From positions 1 through 6,725 of the forward strand of contig DXGD01000490.1 of NCBI GenBank assembly GCA_019114115.1: 6,725 nt of DNA, given 5' to 3'. How positions within the stretch are numbered: the first letter of the stretch is position 1; each line of letters opens with the position of its first letter. The notes beneath the pieces were generated by a model that had not been told where the DNA came from, searched no databases, and was given only the letters and a program-made list of their open reading frames with translations. The DNA comes from Candidatus Nesterenkonia stercoripullorum. GTDB taxonomy: Bacteria > Actinomycetota > Actinomycetes > Actinomycetales > Micrococcaceae. Of the stretch, positions 1 to 5,207 are shown piece after piece. The position numbers were made by a program, and so were the translations under genes.

Positions 1-336
1 CGCGAAGGAATCCACTTGGGCGCCATGGCCGGCACCGTGGACATGGTGCTGCGCTGCTATGCCGGCGTCGAGACGCGGGCAGATGCGCTGTGGCTGCACC
101 CGCTGCTGCCCGACGAGCTGCCCGAGGCCCGCTTCCGGATGCGCTACCGCAACCAGCCGATCCTGGTGCACATGAACCACGAGGAGGTCACGCTGACCCT
201 GAGCCAGGGCTCGGCGGAGCCTATCGACGTCAACGTCGAGGGCACGCCGAAGAGCCTGAGTCCCGGTGAGACGTGGACGGTGAAGCTGGAGCACTCCGCA
301 CGGGCGCACCAGAGGACGCCCGCAGTCACCAGCTGA
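1..336 (+). CDS. Glycoside hydrolase family 65 phosphorylase, C-terminal end (partial)
   Basis: This is the last 111 codons of a gene entering from the left edge in frame 1. The first ATG at 16 is internal, because the reading frame is open to base 1 and the residues before it belong to the conserved family motif. The fragment opens with REGIHLGAMAGTVD, a hallmark of the end of the (alpha/alpha)6 catalytic barrel in GH65 enzymes (maltose, trehalose, kojibiose and nigerose phosphorylases). The short C-terminal beta domain follows, with the family-like stretch LWLHPLLPDELPEARFRMRYR at about residues 31-51 ending in a hydrophilic tail. GH65 enzymes cleave alpha-glucosides with phosphate to give beta-glucose 1-phosphate in the cytoplasm, and in actinobacteria they often sit beside a beta-phosphoglucomutase. 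The catalytic glutamate and the substrate-specifying loops lie outside the window, so the substrate cannot be named. The gene is convergent with the M20 peptidase gene, 28 bp away. Confidence 0.88.
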   Translation, partial: REGIHLGAMAGTVDMVLRCYAGVETRADALWLHPLLPDELPEARFRMRYRNQPILVHMNHEEVTLTLSQGSAEPIDVNVEGTPKSLSPGETWTVKLEHSARAHQRTPAVTS

Positions 337-364
337 TCCCGGCGGCTGCTTCGCGTGGCCGGCT

Positions 365-1564
365 TCAGCGGCGCAGCTGGTCCCGGATCAGGCCGGCGAG
401 CAGGGCCGTGCGCGGCGCGATCTCGGCGATCAGCGCGTGCTCGTGCTCGGCGTGCGCGCCGTCGCCGACCGCTCCTAACCCGTCGAGCGTGGGGATGCCC
501 AGCCCCGCGGTGAAGTTCCCATCCGACCCACCGCCGACCTCGACGGCCGCGGGCACCTCGAGACCCAGCTCAGCAGCCACCCGCTGAGCGTCCTCGAAGA
601 GGGCCCAGGTGGCGCTGCGTTCCATCGGCGGGCGGTTGATCCCACCCCGCACCTCCACGCTGGCGCCGTCGACATCAGTGGTCAGCTCGCGGATCTCCCG
701 GTCCACGCGCCGCTGCTCCTCCGCGGTGACCGCGCGCGCATCCACCGCCACCTGGGCACGCGCGGGGACGGTGTTCGTCGTCGTGCCCGCACTGATCACC
801 GTGGGGGTGACCGTGGTGCGCTCCCCCTCGTCGCTGAGCGCGGCGATCCGCGGTAGCAGCGTGCCCAGCGCGATGCCGGCGTTGACGCCTTTCTCCGGTT
901 CGAGGCCAGCATGCGCGGCATGGCCGTGGACCACCACGGTGTACATCGCGATGCCTTTGCGGGCGACCTTGAGCGCGGACCCCGCAGCGGCCTCCATCAC
1001 CAGGACCGCGCGCGCCGCTGCTGCCTCGGAGGTGATCAGCTCGCTCGAGCTCGGCGAGCCGATCTCCTCGTCCGAGGTAATCAGCATGCTCAGGCCCTCC
1101 AGGGGCTCACCCAGCTCGGCGAGCATCGCGACGGCGTGGATGGACATGACCGCTCCGGTGAGCATGTCGAAGACACCCGGGCCGCGCAGCACGCCGTCCG
1201 CCCGGCTGAAGGGCTTCCGGGCGAGCGTTCCCACCGGCCAGACCGTGTCCTGGTGGTTGAGCAGGACGACCTTCGCGGGCCCGGGCCCGAAGCGCACCCG
1301 AAGATGCTTCACGCAGTCGCGGACGATGACCTCCGGCTCCGCGTGCAACCGCTCCGCGACCACACGGGCCAGGTCCTCGGCGCCGGCCCCGACAGCCTCG
1401 ATGTCGGAGGACGGCGTCTCGATCTCCACGGCGCGCTGGATATCGGCGAGCATGCCCTCCAGACGACCCTCTGCGGCGCTCAGCAGCGGGTCTGCAGGGC
1501 CGCTGGCATGCCGGCGCGGCGCTGCGGTGGTGGCCGAGTGCTCGGGTGAAACCTGTGAGGACAT
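365..1564 (-). CDS. M20 family metallopeptidase, carboxypeptidase G2-like
   Basis: This 399-residue protein has all the metal and catalytic residues of the M20 di-zinc peptidases in order: H104 and D106 (HQDTVW), D133 (GPGVFDM), the general-base and ligand glutamates E166-E167 (SDEEIGS), E191 (VLVMEAA), and the C-terminal ligand H371 (GDGAHAEHEH). The dimerisation (lid) domain spans roughly residues 202-310 and contains HAGLEPEKGVNA near 218-229. The spacing and the HQDTVWP and GVFDM wording resemble glutamate carboxypeptidase (Pseudomonas CPG2), which removes C-terminal glutamate from folates and N-acyl amino acids. The real substrate is not known. No signal peptide is seen, so the enzyme is probably cytoplasmic. 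ATG at 1564 is the first usable start, and the Shine-Dalgarno is weak. The gene lies 40 bp downstream of the MFS gene on the same strand and is probably co-transcribed with it. Confidence 0.9.
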   Translation of the reverse strand: MSSQVSPEHSATTAAPRRHASGPADPLLSAAEGRLEGMLADIQRAVEIETPSSDIEAVGAGAEDLARVVAERLHAEPEVIVRDCVKHLRVRFGPGPAKVVLLNHQDTVWPVGTLARKPFSRADGVLRGPGVFDMLTGAVMSIHAVAMLAELGEPLEGLSMLITSDEEIGSPSSSELITSEAAAARAVLVMEAAAGSALKVARKGIAMYTVVVHGHAAHAGLEPEKGVNAGIALGTLLPRIAALSDEGERTTVTPTVISAGTTTNTVPARAQVAVDARAVTAEEQRRVDREIRELTTDVDGASVEVRGGINRPPMERSATWALFEDAQRVAAELGLEVPAAVEVGGGSDGNFTAGLGIPTLDGLGAVGDGAHAEHEHALIAEIAPRTALLAGLIRDQLRR

Positions 1565-1604
1565 AGCGCCACTCTACTGAACCCGTCACGGGCGCCGTCG
1601 TTCG

Positions 1605-2843
1605 CTACGCGCCGTCCCGGACGGAATACCGCTGCCCGGAGCGTCGCGGGCGGCCGATCGTGCAGAACGCCGCGCACACCACCAGGACGATGCCGATCGC
1701 GAGCGTCAGAGCTGGCCACCCGGACTGCTCGAAGAACAGCCCGAGAAGCCAGCCGAGCACTCCCGAACCGAGATAGAACATGATCGTGTACATCGCGCTG
1801 GCCTGTGACTGATACTGCGCTCCGGCGACCTCGCCGACCGTCGCGACCGCGGCGGCGTGCGCCAGGAAGAAGCTCGCCGTGAAGACCACCAGCCCCAGGA
1901 TCACCGCCATCAGGTTCTCGATGAGCATCACGCCGAGCCCCACGGCCATGCCGAAGAAGCCCACCAGCACGGTCCTGGTGTACCCGAGACGGGGCAGCCA
2001 CGAGCCCGTCATCCGCGAGGTGACGGTGCCGGCGAAGTAGGACAGGAACAGCAGGGCGGCCAGCGACGGCGGCACAGAATACGGCGGTGCCTCCACCCTG
2101 AACCCCAGGAAGTTGTACACCGCGACGAAGGACCCGGTCAGCAGCAGCCCCTGGACGTAGAGCCGCCAGAGCGCGAGCCTGCTCGTCGCGGACCTCAGAC
2201 GTGCCCACTGCGACCCGCCGCCGCGGGGGCGGACGGCGCTGCGCGGCGCCAGCGCCAGGAAGACCACGGCGACGGCGAGGCTGGCCACGCCGGCCCCCAG
2301 GACCGCCCCGCGCCATCCGAGCTCAGGGCTCAGCGCCCCCGAGATGACACGCCCCCCGGCTCCCCCGACCGTGGTGCCGGCGATATAGGCCGCGGCAGCG
2401 GCCGCCGCCATCGAGCCCTTGAGGGTCTCCCGGATGTAGGCGACCGCGAGCACGGGCACGCCCGCCAGCGCCACCCCGCCGAGCAGGCGCACCGCCAGGA
2501 GGGCCTCGAACGAGGGCATCACGGCCGCGAGCAGGCCGAAGACGACTGCTGCGCTGACGGCGAACTGCATGCACCGCAGCCGCCCGAACCGGTCCCCGGC
2601 CCAGGCCCAGGGAAGGACCCCCAGCGCGACGCCGGTGGTGGCGAACGAGATGGCCAGAGATGCCTCTGAGGGGCTGACCTGCAGCTCCTCGGCCAGCTGG
2701 GTGAGCACCCCCTGGATGGCGTAGAGCTCTGTGAAGGTGGCGACGCCGGCTGCGATGAGGGCGAAGAGGATGCGCCGGTAGCGCCGCCCCTCCTGCCGGG
2801 AAGAGGTCGCGGGGTCATCCTTCGCGCTGCCGGTACGTGCCAC
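1605..2843 (-). CDS. MFS transporter, YnfM-like
   Basis: This 412-residue integral membrane protein has about 12 hydrophobic segments (the first near 24-44, the last near 378-396) and a charged cytoplasmic loop around 200-222 between the two halves. MFS motif A appears as GDRFGRLR (83-90) between TM2 and TM3. The segments GGAGGRVISG (160-169), TGSFVAVYNFLGFRV (236-250) and SFFLAHAAA (324-332) match, from memory, the wording of E. coli YnfM (GGMSGRLISG, GSFVTLFNYIGYRL, GFFAAH). This is the drug/sugar-efflux-like MFS branch driven by proton exchange. The substrate is unknown. The start is GTG at 2843, since the next in-frame Met is residue 91. It has no Shine-Dalgarno, which fits a leaderless or near-leaderless message. 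The gene is divergent from the LysR gene and heads the probable operon with the M20 peptidase. An alanine run near residues 146-152 lies at the start of TM5. Confidence 0.9.
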   Translation of the reverse strand: MARTGSAKDDPATSSRQEGRRYRRILFALIAAGVATFTELYAIQGVLTQLAEELQVSPSEASLAISFATTGVALGVLPWAWAGDRFGRLRCMQFAVSAAVVFGLLAAVMPSFEALLAVRLLGGVALAGVPVLAVAYIRETLKGSMAAAAAAAYIAGTTVGGAGGRVISGALSPELGWRGAVLGAGVASLAVAVVFLALAPRSAVRPRGGGSQWARLRSATSRLALWRLYVQGLLLTGSFVAVYNFLGFRVEAPPYSVPPSLAALLFLSYFAGTVTSRMTGSWLPRLGYTRTVLVGFFGMAVGLGVMLIENLMAVILGLVVFTASFFLAHAAAVATVGEVAGAQYQSQASAMYTIMFYLGSGVLGWLLGLFFEQSGWPALTLAIGIVLVVCAAFCTIGRPRRSGQRYSVRDGA

Positions 2844-2851
2844 GTCTAGAC

Positions 2852-2880
2852 AGTTTATTCACGCGATGAGGACATGACGA
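2852..2880 (-). promoter_or_regulatory. Putative promoter of the MFS-M20 operon
   Basis: Read on the minus strand, TAAACT (2857-2852) matches the actinobacterial -10 pattern TANNNT. TCGTCA (2880-2875) lies 17 bp upstream and matches TTGACA at 4 of 6 positions. The transcript would start only one or two bases before the GTG at 2843, which agrees with the absence of a ribosome binding site. This is a pattern match only. Confidence 0.4.
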
Positions 2881-2906
2881 ATACATGCTACCGCTCGACG
2901 TATACG
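2856..2906. promoter_or_regulatory. Candidate LysR operator region in the divergent promoter
   Basis: The 71-bp gap is about 45% GC against about 70% around it. It holds TATTC (2856-2860) and GAATAC (2879-2884), which form an interrupted inverted repeat (TATTC-N18-GAATA), and the perfect palindrome CGTATACG (2899-2906). Their centres are about 21-23 bp apart, near two helical turns, as expected for a LysR tetramer bending DNA between divergent genes. A classical T-N11-A dyad is not clear. The assignment rests on position and symmetry only. Confidence 0.3.
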
Positions 2907-2908
2907 AT
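2903..2908 (+). promoter_or_regulatory. Putative -10 element for leaderless lysR transcription
   Basis: TACGAT fits TANNNT and ends 6 bases before the ATG at 2915, so transcription would begin at or next to the A of the start codon. No Shine-Dalgarno precedes this ATG, which supports leaderless translation. A -35 box is poor: AATACA at 2880-2885 matches 3 of 6 positions at 17-bp spacing. The -10 overlaps the 8-bp palindrome CGTATACG (2899-2906), a natural position for autorepression. Confidence 0.42.
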
Positions 2909-2914
2909 TAAAGC

Positions 2915-3853
2915 ATGAGTTCATCCGAGGTGCGGACGCTTCTGCCCGACCTGGCGGTCCTGCTGGAGTTCGCCGGCACCGGCAGCGTGACCGTCGCCGC
3001 GGAGCGCCTGCGCATGCCCCAGCCCTCGGCGAGCCGTGCCCTCGCGCGTCTGAGCGAGCGCTGCGGCATCGCCCTCACCCGCCGGGCGGGCCGGAGACTG
3101 GAGCTGACCGAGGCCGGCGAGCACCTGGCGGCCGCCGCCTCACAGGCCTTCGACACCCTGGAAGACGGTCTCGTCATGGCTCGCGGGCGACGTCCGGCCG
3201 CCCGGTGCAGCATCGCGGTCAGCTACCAGGCCCTGCTCGGCGAGCGGTATCTGCCGCGCGCGGTGGCCCGCTTCACTGCGCGCGAACCGCAGGTCGGGCT
3301 CTCCCTGACCCACGGGGCGCGCACCGAGTCGATCGCCGCGGTCTCCGCCGGAGAGGCGGACGTCGCCGTCGTCGCGGACCCTGCGCCGACACCAGGCCTG
3401 AGGACGACGGTGCTGTTCAGCGAACCGCTGTTCGCCGTCGTCCCGGCAGCGCACGCGCTGGCCCAGCTGCAGCGCGCGGTCCGCGCGGAGGAGATCCGCC
3501 GCTACGACCTGATCGCGCTGCGCAGCGGATTCGGGCTGCATGAGTCGACCCGCAGGATCCTGATGCCGGAGCGGACGACGCTGGCCAGCGCGATAGAGGT
3601 GGACGACTACCGGATCGCGCGCGGCCTGGCCGCCGCCGGGCTGGGAGTGACGATCCTGCCTCCGAGCACATCACAGGCGGGCGACGAGGTGGTGGAGATA
3701 CCCATCGACCACCCGGAGGCCAGACGGACCATCGGTGTGCTCACCCGTGAGGGCCCCGACGAGACGGTCTCCTCCTTCATCCAGGCCCTGCGGACGACGG
3801 CGCAGTACCAGTGGCCGGCATCGTCCCTCGCCGTGCAGGGTGCCGGTGCATGA
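2915..3853 (+). CDS. LysR family transcriptional regulator
   Basis: The 312-residue length is typical of LysR regulators. A winged helix-turn-helix occupies about residues 12-71: the recognition region reads SVTVAAERLRMPQPSASRAL (24-43) and the wing RRAGRRLELTEAGEHL (56-71). A linker helix follows (about 72-92), then a periplasmic-binding-protein-like effector domain from about 97 to 295, with PLFAVVPAAH (171-180) and ARGLAAAGLGVTILPP (235-250) in their usual places. It probably binds a small effector and controls the divergent MFS-M20 operon, much as ynfL stands beside ynfM in E. coli; this link is inferred from arrangement. ATG at 2915 is preceded by no Shine-Dalgarno and by a close -10, so a leaderless message is likely. 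The stop lies 7 bp from the stop of the convergent reductase gene. Confidence 0.92.
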   Translation: MSSSEVRTLLPDLAVLLEFAGTGSVTVAAERLRMPQPSASRALARLSERCGIALTRRAGRRLELTEAGEHLAAAASQAFDTLEDGLVMARGRRPAARCSIAVSYQALLGERYLPRAVARFTAREPQVGLSLTHGARTESIAAVSAGEADVAVVADPAPTPGLRTTVLFSEPLFAVVPAAHALAQLQRAVRAEEIRRYDLIALRSGFGLHESTRRILMPERTTLASAIEVDDYRIARGLAAAGLGVTILPPSTSQAGDEVVEIPIDHPEARRTIGVLTREGPDETVSSFIQALRTTAQYQWPASSLAVQGAGA

Positions 3854-3860
3854 GGCCGTG

Positions 3861-4427
3861 CTACGCGTCACAGAGCACCCGGTAGATCAGCCCGAGGGCG
3901 CCGCCGTCGAACGTCGTGCTCTCGATGAGCGAGAGCCGGACACGCTGGTTCAGGGGGAAGACGGGCAGCCCGCTGCCGATGGTCACCTGCATCACGACCA
4001 TGCGGACCTCGTCGACCAGGCCGTCACGGAAGGCCTCGGCTGCAAGCGTGGGCCCTCCGATGACGACGTCGCCGGGTGCCTCGCGCGTCAGCGTCCGCAC
4101 TTCGCGGGCATCGAAGCTCCGCCGGATGCGCGTGCGCTCGGTGAGCGGCTCCGCCAGGGTGGAGGAGTACACGATCTTGTCCGAATCCTGCCAGTACCGC
4201 GCGAACTCCGCGCCGACCTCGGAATCCGCCGCGAGATCCGGGTCCGTCTCCCAGGGGACCATGATCTCGTAGAGTCGCCGCCCGAGCAGCTGCAGCGAGA
4301 TGCCCCGCATCTCGAGGTTCGCATGCCGGTGGATCTGCTCATCGGGGAAGGCCCAGCTGAAATCTCCGTTCTCATCAGCCAGATATCCGTCGAGCGAGCA
4401 GACGACAGAGTAGATCAGCCGTCCCAT
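3861..4427 (-). CDS. RibD C-terminal/DHFR-like family reductase (first of pair)
   Basis: This 188-residue protein has the DHFR-like fold of the RibD_C family (YyaP/YwjB type). MGRLIYSVVCSLDGYLAD (1-18) gives the first strand and the SLDGY signature. LLGRRLYE (47-54), DKIVYSSTL (83-91), the nucleotide-binding DVVIGGPTLAAEAFRDGLVDE (120-140) and a final GLIYRVL strand complete the pattern. Such proteins are predicted NAD(P)H-dependent reductases. The annotation 'dihydrofolate reductase' in this family is by fold, not proven activity. The frame stays open upstream to 5108, but that part is out-of-frame shadow of the neighbouring gene, and the family N-terminus fits ATG at 4427. That ATG shares one base with the upstream stop (TGATG), indicating translational coupling. 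A GGGGGACGAG stretch just upstream may serve as ribosome binding site. Confidence 0.87.
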   Translation of the reverse strand: MGRLIYSVVCSLDGYLADENGDFSWAFPDEQIHRHANLEMRGISLQLLGRRLYEIMVPWETDPDLAADSEVGAEFARYWQDSDKIVYSSTLAEPLTERTRIRRSFDAREVRTLTREAPGDVVIGGPTLAAEAFRDGLVDEVRMVVMQVTIGSGLPVFPLNQRVRLSLIESTTFDGGALGLIYRVLCDA

Positions 4428-4999
4428 CAGTCTCGTCCCCCATCGTGACCGCCCGCAGCCGGGCCGTAGGCGAGATGGACGACGCCGGAGCCGAAGCTCC
4501 GCGCGCGCAGCAGCCGCAGCGATGGCGGCGAATGCCCCTCGGGGAAGAACCCGCGCCCGCGTCCCTGCCAGTACGGGTAGACGAACATCCGGTACTCGTC
4601 GGCGAGTCCGGCAGCGATGACGGCGTGCGCCAACTGGATGCTGCCGGTGATGATCACGTCCCCACCCTCGGCCTCGCGCAGCCTGCGGACCTCGGCCAGC
4701 GGATCGCCGTCGACGATCCTGGAGTTCTGCCACTGCGGATCCCTCATCGTGGAGGAGACGACGAGCTTGTCGATGCGGTTCAGCTGATCGGCCACCCCGG
4801 TGGTGTCCTGGTGCTGCTGGGGCCAGTAGCCGCGGAAGTCGGTGAACGTCTGCCGTCCCAGCAGCAGGACCTCCTCCTCGGCGCTCTGCCGGCGGATCTC
4901 CTCCGCGAGGTCCTCGTCCTGATCGGAGGGGTCGAACCAGCCGTCGAGCATCTCGACGCGGCCGTCCAGCGTCATGTTCTGGGTGATGATGATCCGCAC
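4427..4999 (-). CDS. RibD C-terminal/DHFR-like family reductase (second of pair, upstream gene)
   Basis: This 190-residue protein is a distant paralogue of the next gene. It starts MRIIITQNMTLDGRVEM (1-17), has VLLLGRQTFTDF (44-55), DKLVVSSTM (77-85) and a nucleotide-binding segment GDVIITGSIQLAHAVIAAGL (113-132), and continues LADEYRMFVYPYWQGRGRGFF with a closing strand GVVHLAYGP (172-180). It is a predicted cytoplasmic NAD(P)H-dependent reductase; the substrate is unknown. GTG at 4999 is chosen because family homology begins there and GGGGAG stands 4 bases upstream (GGGGAGACCTGTG), with GAGGA further out. The last codons are a glycine-rich tail that overlaps the start of the next gene. It is the leading gene of a two-gene operon. 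Confidence 0.87.
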   Translation of the reverse strand: MRIIITQNMTLDGRVEMLDGWFDPSDQDEDLAEEIRRQSAEEEVLLLGRQTFTDFRGYWPQQHQDTTGVADQLNRIDKLVVSSTMRDPQWQNSRIVDGDPLAEVRRLREAEGGDVIITGSIQLAHAVIAAGLADEYRMFVYPYWQGRGRGFFPEGHSPPSLRLLRARSFGSGVVHLAYGPAAGGHDGGRD

Positions 5000-5043
5000 A
5001 GGTCTCCCCGCTTCCTCGCTCCCACCGCACCACCGCTCGGCAC

Positions 5044-5058
5044 GCCGGCCCGGCCGGC
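5044..5058. repeat. GC palindrome upstream of the reductase pair
   Basis: GCCGGCC and GGCCGGC flank a single C, forming a near-perfect 15-bp palindrome centred about 52 bp upstream of the GTG at 4999. It could be an operator or a leader hairpin. In 70% GC DNA it could also arise by chance. Confidence 0.3.
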
Positions 5059-5097
5059 CACGGTGATGTCCTAGCGGGAGTCTGGGATCGGCGGATA

Positions 5098-5118
5098 CCG
5101 GGAGTCAAGGCCTCCCGG
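5098..5118. terminator. Perfect 7-bp hairpin, possible terminator of the acyl-CoA dehydrogenase operon
   Basis: CCGGGAG (5098-5104) and CTCCCGG (5112-5118) pair perfectly around a 7-base loop. On the minus strand this lies about 90 bases past the dehydrogenase stop at 5208. There is no T-run after it, so it is not a textbook intrinsic terminator. The same DNA holds TTGACT on the minus strand (5108-5103), which resembles a -35 box for the downstream reductase genes, but no good -10 follows at the right distance. Either role is tentative. Confidence 0.3.
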
Positions 5119-5150
5119 CCTGGACCGCAGGGGGCCGGCTGGTCAGCTCG

Positions 5151-5189
5151 ATGGATTGGTGCGATGGATTAGCGCCATGAATTAGCGCG
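5151..5189. repeat. Three tandem copies of a 13-bp element
   Basis: ATGGATTGGTGCG (5151-5163), ATGGATTAGCGCC (5164-5176) and ATGAATTAGCGCG (5177-5189) follow one another without gaps. Copies 1 and 2 agree at 10 of 13 positions, and copies 2 and 3 at 11 of 13. The flanking 13-mers match poorly. The array is in the 208-bp gap between the dehydrogenase stop and the reductase pair, 152-190 bp upstream of the GTG at 4999. The rest of this gap holds the hairpin and palindrome listed separately; no convincing small gene is seen. Confidence 0.75.
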
Positions 5190-5207
5190 ACTCCCAGGCG
5201 CGGCTCG

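Noticed and set aside
332..390. CTGATCC (332-338) and GGATCAG (384-390) as a terminator between the convergent GH65 and M20 genes
   Set aside because: The arms are 45 bases apart, one lies inside each coding end, and no T-run follows. Chance similarity is more likely.
609..1580. Long plus-strand open frame of 323 codons opposite the M20 gene, with a second one at 911-1549
   Set aside because: Both lie antisense to a protein with every M20 catalytic motif. Their translations are Ser/Ala/Arg-rich without family motifs, as expected for shadow frames in high-GC DNA.
1582..1592. CCCGTCACGGG palindrome between the MFS and M20 genes as a terminator or operator
   Set aside because: It is only 5 bp per arm with a one-base centre and no T-run, so it cannot form a stable terminator. 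The spacing fits a continuous operon.
1857..2669. Plus-strand open frame of 270 codons opposite the MFS gene
   Set aside because: Its translation is a low-complexity mix of Gln, His, Arg, Glu and Gly mirroring hydrophobic codons on the other strand. The minus-strand MFS protein is clearly real.
4428..5108. N-terminal extension of the first DHFR-like gene to a start at 5108, suggesting a 415-residue fusion
   Set aside because: The extension is Arg/Ala/Pro-rich and is the out-of-frame image of the second reductase gene. The family N-terminus (MGRLIYSVVCSLDGY) begins at 4427 with a TGATG coupling.
5115..5138. CCGGCC/GGCCGG inverted repeat with a 12-base loop as a second terminator
   Set aside because: It is a short stem of a common GC word, overlaps the better 5098-5118 hairpin, and lacks a T-run.
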